Positions 27,701-42,700 of a DNA stretch of 64,000 nt are shown here, piece by piece; the first letter of the stretch is position 1, and every line of letters starts with the position of its first letter. The translations under genes and the position numbers were made by a program. The notes beneath the pieces were generated by a model. It searched no databases and was not told the DNA's origin. It worked only from the letters and a program-made list of their open reading frames with translations. The DNA comes from Mytilus edulis (taxonomy: Eukaryota > Mollusca > Bivalvia > Mytilida > Mytilidae), in contig NC_092355.1 of NCBI RefSeq assembly GCF_963676685.1, forward strand, positions 68,331,006 through 68,395,005. Reading direction: 5' to 3'.

Positions 27701-30700
27701 AAGCCAATACACACATTGACGAGATGTATAAGTACCGAGCCACGTCAAACGGATATCACATAAAACCATTCGACAGTAAAAGTATTATTAATAATAGAAC
27801 AAGGACAAATGAAAGAACAGTAAAACATGTTGTTAGGATGATAAACAACATCAGTACGCAGAATCTATACATCAAGACCATCGTGATTTTCTGCAAATGT
27901 AGAACAAGATAGTACATATACAATCGCTGAATTTTCTTAGATAAGTCGAAATGTATGACAACGGAAGAATGTCTACATTTCTGAAATAAAAATTCCATAA
28001 TAGTCATCCAAATCGTGATGTAAACCATCAAAAAATATTATACCATAATACAGAAAAAAATATGACGATTTTCTAATCTGTGAATGATACATGTTTTATC
28101 AATCAATTAAAACAACTAGAAAAAAGGAAGTCCATAAACTAACAAGAAAGCAGTTTATTAAAAAAAAATTAAACAGTTTGACCTTTCACATTATATTTAT
28201 TTCAGCGTTAATTAATCTTTTTTTATCTAGTGACGATTTAAGTTGTATCCTGTATAATTTCATTTTCTCACTTTTAATACTTTGCAAGCCGTAGACTGTA
28301 AAATATTTACTATAACATCATTCCCAAAATATCCACTACTAAAAGCAGCTGTGCCTTTCTTGATCGCGGGATTCAGACGGTTCATCACATAATTACTGTC
28401 CCTTCTTTGGATAAAAGATCAAATCTTCCTTTAAACTATCGGCATTTTTTTCTAGAGGGAAAGAGGATAGTGTTTTCCTGAGTATTTTAAACAAATGAAA
28501 TCAGAAAAGTTTTGAGAGCCAACAACTTTGCTGAAGTCGGCGACGACTTCTATTTCGTTATTATATTGTGACGTTATATTTTACACTTTTTCCGGAAAAT
28601 AACGTAAATCTGTCATAGATTTTTAGAAAACAGAATCTGCAAAATATTTGATTTTTGCGGCGTTTGTAACGTCATATTTGCCATAGATTAGGAATCTGCA
28701 AAAGATTTGAGTCCTTCATATATAGTAGATTGTTATCAAAGGTACCAGGATTACAATTTAGTACGGCAGACGCTCGTTTCGTCTACATAAGACTCACCAG
28801 TGATGTTCATATCAAAATATGTATAAAGCCAAACAAGTACAAAGTTAAAGAACATTGAGGATTCAAAATTCAAAAACGTTGTGCCAAATACGGCTAAGGT
28901 AATCTATCCCTGGGAGAAGAAAATCCTTATAGTAGCAATCAAACAAATAATGTTAATTAATAATTGCGTATGTTTGGCTGAAGAATTAAAGGGATTAAGC
29001 TATTTTTTTCTAGATGTTATTGGTGTGTAAACCGGGTCTCTTACTCACAAACTTGACATAGAAGTCATTCGGACTATTATTTAGTTTGTGAGTTAATCGC
29101 CCCTATTTTCACATCAATGACTTCTAGATAAAAATGTGTTAAATCCTATAGTAATCACTTTCTAATACTGCATTATGAAACGAATAAAGAATGTAGAAAT
29201 AATAATAGGATCAAAATTATTCATTTGGATTTCACGGTATCAAACGGTCAATAGACAATTTTCGTTTTAATTGCATTATCTCAGATTGTTGAAGATATCT
29301 TTACACTTAACACGTTATAAATATTTTATTAATATCTAACCTGGAATTTATTTATAACAATGTTTTAATTTGGAGATAAACTGATACTCTATATATAAAA
29401 TTTGAATTAAAGAGATTTCAATCATCAAGAAGATCTGATTTATTCTAAGTTAATACCAGTAAAGTTTTAGCTTAACTATAAAACCTGTAGAAAAAAACTA
29501 AGTTGATCTCAAAGTAATATGGAAATATGACAAAATATAAACATATTTTCAAATTTTTCTTTTCTTTATCATCATAAATCTTAGGTTATGGTTTCACATA
29601 ATTCCATGAAGTTTTGACAAAGTCATGAATGTTTGTAATAAGTAGAAAGTAAAATCACAAAAATGATAATGTAATAAGTAAACATGTTATGAATAAAAGT
29701 TAAATATAAATACCTTCTATTCCTAATTCAGCAATTATACTTGTAGATGTCTTCGACATGACGGTCTAAAATGTCAAATATGCACTGGTATTGTATATCT
29801 TGTTGAACACATGGTAGAATGCATCAAAACATTCTACTATACTAAACAAAAGTTTCACATCTTAAATAATTATATATTTTAAAATCAAATGAATTTTCAA
29901 ATTCTTGGCTCAAAAGACATAATGTAGACCAAGTTTCTTTGTATTTACACTTCGTAAAAAGTTATCTCACGAAGAGTAACATAATTGCAGATAGCATTAG
30001 ACCCATTTTAGACCTGCTAATCTGAGTGTGTTTGTTATTCAATTGGTAGTTTGATAGTTTCTTTAATGACTATGTAGAACCATTTTGATGATAAGACAAA
30101 TAAATTCATTTTGTCAAAAACTTGAAAAATTGGATTATCTTGCAAATAAATTAGGCTTGAGGAAATGTGATCTTTTTTTTGAAAACATACGGTAAAATAA
30201 AGAGTAGGTCTCTATTTCACTGACATTTTTAACAACATCAAACAAGGAAGATGCCAAATTATAAACTCCTAAAAATTTACGAAATATACAAGCACCATAT
30301 CTGATGAAAGTATACCACATCGTATATTTTTTCAATGCTCACAAGTAGTAGGGTGCCGAATCAACAAATTTTATCGATTTGCCTTAACGGAATAACATAC
30401 GGCTATATTTTATTTCGTTGTAAGAGGAGAACAAGCCTCATGGAAATAGCGCTGTCGTCGTTGTCTGCCGTGGTCACGTTTTTTTTTAATCAGGGTCAAA
30501 GGTCAAAGCAAAAAATCAAGAAAAATGCACAGTCACATTTAGATAGCTTGTTTCTCCTACATATATGCGTTTTGATGTAAAGAAAAAACCAACCAATTTA
30601 GAGAAAAATATCTTTTGTATCTACATTTAGAATTTATTTTATATTTTTATCGCCGAAAATGACTTTAAATTGACTTTTTTGCATAAAGGGTGCAAATTTG

Positions 30701-33700
30701 TAATTTTTGAATAGCTGCTCAATAACAGTGACCTTGACCTATTTCAATTTCTAAATTTGATTTTTTGTATTAAATTCGCTACAAGTACGATCTAAAGATG
30801 TTTTTTTTAGATCTAAACTTTAATCATTTGTCGAAAAAAAAATGTGGTTTCACGTCTTTTGATAGTAAGGTGTTCGTCAATTTCTAGGTAAAAATCAAAT
30901 TTCTGTTAGTGTGTGTTAAAGAGTATATATAAATGATTTGTTTCGAAATTAATATCAAATTTGGTTGAATATAAAGCTCTGTGTATAGTAAAAATTAATG
31001 CAACCAGAGAAAAAGGGGGAGGGGTAACAAAACAAAACAGGTATAAGAAACAGGTAAAACACCCTATCTTACATAAACAGATGACTAAATGAGCAATTAT
31101 TTGCTATAATGTTTACAAGTATTCCAAAAATATAATAAGGGAGAGGGTTATGTTCAGCATTAATGTATTTTACAAACAATTGCAAACAAAATAGGCGTGA
31201 GAAACCAAAGGAACATTAAAAGCTTATAAACTGAAGACAAGCAGACTTCAGCATGGCATAAACACGAAAAAGAAAAACAAATGCAAAAAGAAAATTATGA
31301 TCGAGGCTAGTATTACCTACACTACATTCGATGGTCTCCTGTAGTTCCCCGACCGACGTCAAAGAACATATAGCAGATTTTTTAATTATTCTTTTTTAAC
31401 ATATCTTTCCCCACTAGATAGATTATAACTATATTTCCCACGATTTCAAAATTGAGAAGAAGTTTTATTTATTGCTTAGAAAATATTATGGACTGCGTTA
31501 TTATCATTCGATTGCTAATAATGATTTATAAAACACATACAGAAAATGAAATCTTATACACCGTCATCTTCGTCGTCATCAATGTGTCTAACTACAACGT
31601 TAACCACACGAGTATTTGCATTTTGACATATGTCATTTGCCTGACATGGGCATACATATATTCATGATAGATTTTGATCAAAGCAAATGCAACCGTTTGA
31701 AAACACAGAATTCCCCTTACAAGTAGAAACTAAATCTTGCAGAAATTCGCATGACATATGACCTCCGAGATAGAAAGGAACAAGTCATTGCCCATTTTGA
31801 AGAGGAGAATGCTAAGGTAGTTCTGCTACACGGGAAGACATCAAATTTACGTCTGGAGTAAAACTCTTATTACATATTGTTTAAAAGTAGATTCACAAGG
31901 AGAAAGTTTGACAAGGGAGAAATTTTTAATTGTAACCAATTTTACGCTCAAATTGTTTAGGTCGCAGTGATCTATTTTTAGTTTTGACTTGAGATCATTC
32001 AACCTGACAACACGATCTCGATATGCATCTATAGGTTCAGCAATGTCACAATTAGAAAGGTTTGACAAATCGGTAAAATCATCTGGGCTGTCCTTCAAGA
32101 CTAAACAACAGTGCGCTTATTGATCCTAAACAGGGTCCAATACGTTGTATTGCATCATGTAACAGCATGGTAGAAAGTTACAGATGGCAAGCCCGAGACT
32201 TTTACATATTTCGTGGACAGGTATACAGTAGTTGTCAATTGTTAATGTAATTTATATGTGTTTCTCGTTTTTCGTTTTTTATATCGATTAGATCGTTGGT
32301 TTACCCGTTTGAATGGTTTTACACTAGTAATTTTGGTGCTCTTTGTAGATTGTTTTTCGGTGTGAGCTAAGATTAAGGCCTGCTGGATCTCACTGAGTCA
32401 AAAAAACTTTTTTTCAGTCAGGAATTTGACGAACTTCTATATGTTATGTCCTGAAACACTTTAACAGACGATCAAGAACTTTATTCAGTTTTAAAAGAAA
32501 CTTCAGTTGTGTCTGCTAGTGTAAGAATGATGCTACAACATTTTGTAATCATCAATACGAAAATGGTCTAGGTCTGAAGCATCATGCAATAAACTCAAAT
32601 ATTTCCGTGCTCCCATAGCCTCGATAAAGCTTTTGTTTGTGCTTATTAAAAAGCAATTCAGTAAAAGAACCTTCACATATAACACACTTATCCCATTGTA
32701 TTTCATTCTTACTTCGCTTAGTTTTACAGAACTGTAAATGAGTGCCATATTCCGGGTCAGAAACGTGATCTCAGGATTTGATTTGTATATTACAATTATA
32801 ACAAAACTAGCAATAAAAAAAAACCAATTAAAGTTATGAAAACCAACAAAAAATATTTCCAATTACAAAACAACGATCTTCAAACTAACTGGACTATTCC
32901 AAATATACAATTTGACCATACAACAAGCAAAAAATAGAAATGAAGTTAGTGAAAATTGTCCTAGTTAATGACCTGGTAGTGTAAGCTACAAACCGATTAA
33001 CGGCACGAGAAAAGGCGTATTTGAAACAAGGCAGAATTATCACAAAATTTGTGTTTTAAATTGCTATTTTCTACTCACTGATTAACATTACACATCAAAT
33101 ATTTGGCACACATATGAACCATGTAATATTGGTGTAATCAGAGTAAAAATCCCGTGAATAACACGTAATAAATTTTCTTTTGTTCAAAATGTGGTAAATT
33201 TCAGCTAAAAAAAACCATACTAAAATCATGAATTACTTATTTTTAAATTATATAAATCTTTTCAGCTTTCATTATATGATAAATTTAATTTTTAAGCTAA
33301 ATGATAAGTATCATTTGAACAAATAACATAGACAGCAATAATTTTATTTTTCGTGTTGAAGATGGTCTATATGATGAGGTATCTGTGGGTACCCTAAGAA
33401 ACCACAAAATTTTTAAAAACGTGACCACGGGAGCATACGACGACATTGATGATTAAAAAATATAATGATTTTCCAATCGTTTGCATATAAATATAGCCGT
33501 ATGTTATCCGTTAACTTAAACTCGTTAACTAGACGTCTTTTTCGATACTGGGCACCCTACTAAAGAGGCATACAATAAAAATGAATCAATATATGGAACA
33601 GCTATGGGTTCTTTTTTTTATGCAAGTATTTGAATCAAACAAATATACCTTCAAATATTGCATAACTTCTCTATATATTGGACCTTTATAGTGATCAGCT

Positions 33701-36700
33701 GCTAGAGCATATGGTGTTTTACCCTGAAAACAGTAAAATAAATTTGATTTGTCTATTTTAAACAGATATGTTTGCTACACATTTCTTGCAATGCGTTTGT
33801 ATCAATAATAACTGAGTAGTAGTTTTGTGATTTATGACCTCCTTGTTATGATCATGACTTCATAACAGTAACAGCTGAGTGGAATTGTATTCTACTGTCA
33901 CGATTCTGATCTTTACTTTACACCAGTAACATGTGAGTTGTATTTATATTTGTTTAAATTGCAATAACACCCAAGTGTTATTTATTTATTTTTATTTATT
34001 TATTCAATTTTAGCTATGATATTTATATCACTTTTTTCACGTTACACGTAAATACTACCGATTAGTATTTCATTTTATGACCCCTGAGGCCTGATCATCA
34101 CATTATTCCATAAACCCTGATGAATATTCTGTCATCCCTCTATTATTGCTTTATTTCTAGCATTGGTTGATTGATGTTTAATTTGGTGTGGAACCCCACA
34201 GCTCTGATAGTCACTTCCTAATTGTAACAGCTGAACGGCATTTTAATTTATTTTGTGACCTTTCATCTTTGACTATCACTTCATACAAGTAATCGCAAAG
34301 TCGAAATTTTTTGTGTGAACAGACACCTCCGTTTACTAGCCATACATTTCTATAAACAATATTAAGTGTTACCTCATTTGAAGTTACAAAGGGACTCACA
34401 CCTCCTTGTTCTACAAGCCATCTTATGATGTCAAGATGGCCATACTTAGCAGCTATATGTAAAGCTGTTACTCCCGAATTCTGTAATAATGACACATAAC
34501 ATGTTGATATTATTGATAATTTTGTTTAGTAAATGTCGATGATGTGCTACCTTTTTCCAACTGACATCAAAACTTGTCTAATGAACTAGACACTAAATAC
34601 ATTTTTCGAAACGTCGAAAACAAAATCTGATTTTCATGATTTATTATAATTGTGACAAACTTAAACTAGATTTTTTTACATAAATTTGCTATACAGTACA
34701 AAACAAAAGAATGTAAGCTCGCTTCATTTAAAAAGGTCTTTCCAATTTTCCGTGGAAAGACCTTTTGCTTTGTTCAGATTATTAGGCGCATGTTTTGTTT
34801 TTTTTTACGAAGTTTTATATTATACATAGTTATCAAAGGTACCAGGATTATAATTAAGTACGCCAGACGCGCATTTCGTCTACGTAAGACTCATTAGTGA
34901 CGCTCCCATCAAAATATTTATAAAGCCAAACAAGTACAAAGTTGAAGACCATTGAGGATCCAAATGTCAAAAAGTGGAACGTGAAAATGGGAAATCTCTA
35001 ATTTGACATTAAAATTAGAAAGATCATATCATAGGGAACATATATACTATAATACTGAGTTTCAAGTTGATCGGACTTCAACTTTATCAAAATCTGCCTC
35101 GACCAAAAAATGTAACCTGAAGCGGGACGAACGGAAGAACAAACGAACGAACGAACGGACGGACTAACAGACGAACGAACGGAAGGACGCACAGACCAGA
35201 AAACATAATGCCCATAAATGGGGCATAAAAATCTTTATGTATGTCAAAAAATACACCACATTTTCATTTGATTATACAGGTACAATGATGCTTCACACAT
35301 CTTGTATCTATTTATAATATAAAGTCAAAAAGACATAGAAAACAGACGTGCTCAAAATCTATTTATATTGATATTGATGTTTATATGATAATGACATTCT
35401 TCAGAGATCATCTCGGTGGTTAATTTGATGTCGTCTAGACTTTAATACAAACGAAATGGTGATGGATACTATGGATACCATTTTTAACCTTAAACGAAAT
35501 GAAATATTGTCCGGGCATAACAATATATGAAGAATTATCATAATGCAATGCTGTCCAGTACAATAGGTCATTATGAAGTACTGTATATGACATTATTCCA
35601 CTGCAAAATGCTTCCTTGAGAATATTTCGTAATCTTATGATATCTCCACACTGAAATTATTTGGCATGAAATGTAAGCATTTCTTGTTTTTTTATATGTT
35701 TCATAGTATGTGTATAACTATTGATTGATGCGTGAATTGATAAGCAGGTTTCTTTGTTAATATCAATCAAATTAAACTTTTTATGATTCAGATATAAAAG
35801 TATTGTCCGGTCATGACAATCCATCTATGAAATGATGTTTTAATATACACAAAACCTTTGATAATCTTTCTTGTACCAGACAATATTCATACTACTTACC
35901 TATAAGATATTGTCTGTGTGTGGACAAAACTTCATATGGATATGTGTCCTTTTCAGGACTTAATTTCTTAGAAGGGGACCAAATATCATTATACAAAGTC
36001 ATAAAATATTGCATTAAAGTCAATCGATAATCATTCCGAGGAAAGTAATCTCTGATTTAACTTTAAATGACAGGGGTCTGTTGTTCAACTTGTGATTCAA
36101 CTAATCATATAATTATCTTTCATCAGTCGTTAAAAGTTAATTGCATTATTAGTAAATACAATGATTAGATTGCGTTGTTCAACTTATTTTAATCATTGTA
36201 TTTTCTTATCATGCGATTAATGTTTAATCATATGATTTAGTTTGGGTAGTTAGCAAGTGTCCCCTCAATGCTTTGTAAATCAGGGCCTATATAACTTCCC
36301 TTTTTGCATTAAATTATAACATTCTTTTTTTGAACAGTTTTTGGATGCCAATAATTATTAAATAAATATCTTTTACCATGTTCATTTCCAGTTCATAATG
36401 AAATGTTCTTAAATGGAAAAATAATTTCAGTAAAAAGTAATGCCCTGAGAATATATCAATTTGTTTGGTCCCTGTTTCTATGAAATGGTGTTTAAAGGTT
36501 CATTTTGTAATAATCACTTGAAATATTTTTTTTCATGAACGATCATGAAGCATGTGGTTGTTTTAACAAAAACAATGTCAGTGATTGTCTTAGTTCCCAA
36601 ATGCACCATTCAATCATGGCCATGATTTTCATGTTTTACCCCGGTTTTTCACATATCCAGATCATAATAATTCCGTTTAAAACCTGTCAGTTATGTTGCT

Positions 36701-39700
36701 GATTTAGTACAATTTTCTAGACATGCTAAATGACGAAATCATTGGGAATAAAATCTCCATTGACGCGTAGATGAAGAGTGCTTTCTTTCACGTCCGGATT
36801 TCAGTATGGCATGCCAAATTACCATTTAAGACAACTTTTACGGAAGGTGTAGATTGCAATATGTAACAGAACTGAGATTAATTGTAGTTCCTACGGCATA
36901 AGGAGATACAGAGGGACAATTACAAATATTCAATTGAGTAAGTGTAATGCCATAATGCACATTCCGTCACAGTTTAAATTCAGTCAGGGTTTCTTTTTCC
37001 ATGTTTTTTTGTCACTTCTTCGTGACATTATTTGACAATTCCCTGTCAGAAAGAAAAAAAATCCAAATAGAAAAAAATAATAAAGATCGAAGAATGCAAT
37101 ACAACACTTGGATGTACATGTATCTTGGCCAGTAACCGATATTCATGTGGGATAGGGTGCATAATAGTACATATAAAGACAAGAAGATTATTGCCAAAGA
37201 CATATCTACCTTTCGGAGACCAAATGATTTAGTATAGTAAACGAATATATGTCGTCGAACGGCCTTCAACAACGATCAAAACCCATATTGAAGAATAAGC
37301 AAAAAAAGGCCTAGATATGTCCATTAAAACAAATCGAATCACTATAATTCTACTAAATGAGAAAACAAATATATAATTTTAATAAACTCCGTGTAAAGTT
37401 AAAAATCGTAAGGTACGAGCTAACTGTGGTACGAGTTTATCCATTATAATTTACCTGCGTAAACAGTTAGATCAAGGAGCAATACTGAATGTGCTAATAT
37501 TTGAACTTCGAAAAATCGGGAAATTAGCAAAGACTTGCTTTGGAAATCACTTATGGCCTGTACAGTGTACATTAATGCTATGGTAGCATTTATTATTTAT
37601 AAAGTTGTTCGTCATAATTTATTGAATGATATCACATAATAACGGGGCCCGTCTTTACGTTAACTCGTTGCAATAAACACTGTTACTAAGCGGTAAAATA
37701 CAAACGTAAAACTGCCGAAATGTACAGATTCTTTCTGTTATTAAATGACCATTGTATGAGTGCGTCCGATATTTTGCACCATCTTGTCAAATCTCTTTCC
37801 AGTTTATTTCTCAACTCAACTTCTATCAAATATATTGTGTTTCTTTCAAATATTAAGCTCTTTCATGACTAAAATCTTTCTCATGGAGCTAAACATCTCT
37901 TAAACGCCTCATATTTCGAGCATAAGGTAATTTTTGTATTAGTACAGCACCCATCTTGGATGCTTTAATCCTATGATTAAAATTTAATACACCTCAGAGA
38001 GGTGGATTAATTTTAACGACAGTTTTAGCCCTTTTAACGCCGCGTTAAGATTAACGACAAGTTGAACAACACACTCATCATATGATTAATTTTGATCAAA
38101 TGATTAAGAAATTTTAACGACGCGTTAGCACTAATGACAAGTTGAACAACAGACCCTGAAGCTTAGCAGAAAGGAGAAAATACTAAAAGTAAACTGTTGT
38201 GTCATTTTCAACAGGCTTGATCCAAAAGAGATTATTTCACCCTTTTTGAACACATTAATCTGACTCAGAGTAACCCAGTCTCTGTTATTACTCCTAGATG
38301 AAAGAGCTTAGAAGAAAATACGGAAATACTAATATTGAAGAACATGGTTCGACTAAGCAGTGGATGAAACACTTAAACGCACAACACTCGAGTTAAGCAT
38401 GTCAGTAAACTACGAATCGTAGGCGGTACTTTCATCATAGATGAATTGACTATCCATGTTTTGTCATAACATTTAAGTTTCTGGATTAGGAGTGAATTTA
38501 GTTTTATCATCATTGTGTATTGGTTATAAGTGAATAAACCTTCAGTGTTGTGGGTTTTTCTTATATTATTTTAGGTGAATTTAGAAATAGTGGAGTAGTT
38601 AATTGATATGCGTGTTCTTCTGCCCTGTGAACAAAAGAATATGTTTGAAGTACAATAATATAGTTGTGTGTGTTTCATTATGCCTTGTGACAATTTGCTG
38701 TGCTTTGCAATAACTTGTAGTCATGTGTGATTATTATGCGTAAGAATTCTATAAATATACATTCTACATTGGTTTGAAGTTATATGAAATTCGTTTTTAA
38801 CTTATAATTTTTATACTGTGGATTCATTTATTTTCCTGTGTATCAATTTTCGTGGATTAAGGAAAAATTGAATTTTAGTGGGTATTTGATTTCGAGGTTT
38901 TGTTAATCTTTGCACAGAAAACCATAGAAAAGTGTAATTAGTTGAATATTTGATTTCGTAGTTCACTAGTATCCACAAAAAACACAGAGATTGGTATCCA
39001 GCGAATAAGAATAAACCCACTGTAAACTAATCTGCTAAGTTTGGAAGCAACCTGTAGTTCACTGTGTTAACTGTGCTAATTTAGCTATCATTAATTTGTT
39101 TTGAAATAACAAGTAAATTTGGTTTAAATCTGAATAATGAAAAGAATATTCATTCAAATATAGATATTAAGTATCAAAACATTAAGATATTTAAAATGAA
39201 ATAGTATACCTACATTTGCATAATCGATGTCGGCGCCTTTCTCTATCAACCTTTTTAATTGTTCTGTTTGTCCCGACGAGGCTGCTTTTAAAAACTCCTA
39301 TAAGTAAAAAAAAAACATTTTACAATGACAGAATGTAATGCTTGTGAATAATGATAGTTATCAAAAGTACCAGGATTATAATCCTGGTACTTTTGATAAC
39401 TATTAGAATAGGAGATAAGATAATATTGACAATAAGATAACTATCCCACCAGAGACCAATGGATCAGAATATTTACATCTTACTATATTGTTTTTTCACA
39501 CTCCAACCAATAATAAAAGTTGATACCGACTGTCAGAGAAAAAGAGTAAAATGTCTCCTCAAATAACATACAGACATGGGAAAGGGAATCTTAACATTTA
39601 GTTTCAATGCTGAAGTATGGACATACTATCATGTTGCAACAACACAAGTTTAGTCGATAGAACACCAATGAATATATTTTGAATTTGAAGGTGGTCTTTA

Positions 39701-42700
39701 TTAACAAAATTGTCAGCATTCTTATGGGGCCAACTTTGTTCCCCTCCTTGACGATCTCTTCTTATATTCATATGAATTGGAGTTCCTTCAGATATTTGTC
39801 AAAAACAAGAAAATATCTTTTTAGACTTATACCTCAAACATGACTAATGCAGACATCTCAGTACCAGAATCTATTGCAAACTAGACGTATTAAATTTTGA
39901 AATTATCAATTTCCCCCAACTTAGTAAGCATATACACTGTTTCATCTGCATATGGGTCAATATTCGCAATTGGGTCTCCATAGGCGGAAATTACTCTTTC
40001 TTCTGTTGCTCATACAATATCGTTAACTTGGATATGTATGATGACTCTTTTCGAAGCCGAGACATGATCACATATGAGGTTAAATATTGGGGGTACGAAG
40101 TGAAATAACTTTTTTCTGTAAATAAGCAAACCCGAAAATCCTTTTGGTATGCTGCTCCACGGGGTAAAAATCACTTTTTTAACACAATAAGTTCTTTAAA
40201 AATTTAATATTGTGAACACATAGAATAGCTCCATAGTTTTTACACATTTATTCTATGTTCCCTTACTTTCCAAATCAAAACAAATGGTTGAGTTCAGTCA
40301 CTTCTTTATAAAAAAAAAACGTGTCAAATATCACTACACAGAGATTTTTTGTATACACACAACTTTCGAGTTCCTCATTTTGAGACGCATTAAGGATATT
40401 GACCCATATATAACATTGTTCAATTCATTTGGTACTCAAGAGCTTGAAGCTATTAAACGGACTTTATAAAACATCTCCAGCGTCTCCGCAGAAAGTTGAT
40501 TAACCAGGGTTATGTAAAAGAATTTCTCGTACGTTTACTGAATAAGTTCATCGGAAGATATCAAGATCTTGTTGAGCAATATTCCATATCAACTCACCAA
40601 ATATAACATGATGGTCTTGAAATATTGATATGAAGTACTGACGTTATTTATCATCGTTATAACGTGTTCTTATAATCTTCTATGTAAATTGTTAACCTTT
40701 AGTATTTATATAGAAAAGAGATGTGGTATGATTGTCAAAGAGACAACACTTCACACGAGATCTAATGACAAATAGATTAACAAGTATAGGTCACCGTATT
40801 GCCATCAATATTGATCTAAGCCCATAGGTCGTGGTCGCATTGTCAGATATAAATTGCCCCGAAATGATAAATGTTCAATAATTCAAACAAGAAAACTAAC
40901 GGCCTAATTAATATACAATAAAGCGAACGAACTGTAACACAGAAACAAATTCCAACCACTCAATAACAAGCAGGATTTAACATGAAACCGAGTACCCAAC
41001 ACTTTCCCTAACAAGGGCCAGTGGTGTTACAGATAATATAAAAATAAGAATATACTATGAAAAAGACTTAACTCATCAGATGGAAACAAATAAAAATACA
41101 TCTAACAAAAACACATAGCGAACGTGGCCAGATATATCCCCAAAACAGAGAGACACTAAGTACAGATTTGAGAGTGACAGCTAGTTCAAAGACAAAAACA
41201 TCTAATAAGAAAATCATGCATCTAAGACTAAATTATCAATCAGTACGCATCAAACATCAACAGTCAATACAAAGGTATAGTTATCGACGGATTGTAGATC
41301 CAATCAAGTTTATATGTATATAACAATGATATTTAGTTTGCTTTAAATTGACTGATGACAAAATTGATATTTATGCCAATAAACCCAATATGCAAAGATC
41401 ATGCTACAGTGTTTAGTTTGTAACCTCTTAGGTAGCACTCCACAGTTAGAAAATAAAATTAAAAATGAGCCACAAAATGTTTTATCATCTCCTATTCCTG
41501 GATTTCTAATACATTAACCTAACTGTTTGTGTTGTACATGTGCATATGTATGTAATCAGTAACTTCCATAGATTTGATTTTCAAGAGTTAAAAGGGTGAA
41601 AAATAATTCCTTTTCTGTGTATCCATGGCAACATTCTGCATTTATTTACCATAAAATATTACAAAAAGGGGGTAAACATGTCACATATCCCCAAAAATTT
41701 GGATCAAACTAGAATTTCAATGCCATTGAGTGATACCTTTTTAGAAACTGTTTCCATAAATCTTCCTAATGATTAAATAAAAAATGGGTGTCTTTCGCAT
41801 CATTTTTCGTAAAATCCAATCACAAAGTTCGTGCGGAAAAAAGTTTGAAAAAAACATTACAATAATTGCCGGACCATTGTATGGTAGGGACATGCAAATA
41901 CGGACTGTCATACAGAAAACAGCCTATATTACATACATTACATAACCTGGATGTTCATATAAACCCAACACAAAGGCTATTATAATACTCAGCTATCCAA
42001 AAATGAATTGTATTGCACACTAGCTTTCATATTTGAAAAATCCACAGGGGCAAAAATGCGAAACTACACACCTTACTATGGAGTGCTACCTTAGAATACG
42101 TTTATCTAAAGGATCGATAAGTTTACCAGGATCGTATTAATTTCCGTGCAACTATCATGACTGTTTTTTTTTTTTTTTTACTCATTGTTTTCAATATAAA
42201 AGAATTATATGCGACTGTCAAACACGTTTAAGGTTTAGCTAGCTATAAAACCAGGTTCAACCCTGCCTTTTCTACATTAGGAAATGTCTGTACCAAGTCA
42301 GATCATTTTCATTCATTTTATGCTTTTAAGCTTTTGATTTTAATATTTGAAAAAGGACTTTTCTTTTCGAATTTATCTCGGAGTCCGGTATTTTTGTTTG
42401 TTTTCTTCTTTTTTATGCCTCTTTATAATCTTTCTACATTCATTTGGGTGATGCAGGTTTTGACAAAACAAACATTGCTTTTTAATCTTATGTCTGATAG
42501 TGTATATTAGCTATCTTTAGTACCAGTTGACTTCAATCTTTTATTTGTAGTTCCGGTTAAGAACGCTGCAAATTTGGATGATATCGGTTTAAGAAGGATC
42601 GACATTAGGAGCCTGATGAATGCACATTTCTTTCTTAATGGCTTTGCATCAACTAAAAATTTCAAAATCATCATTACCGTGGTCTCGAGTTATGTTTTGT

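Noticed and set aside
31847-32098. 83-codon minus-strand frame as a gene
   Set aside because: No recognised family and no splice context; lies inside a TA-flanked DNA element.
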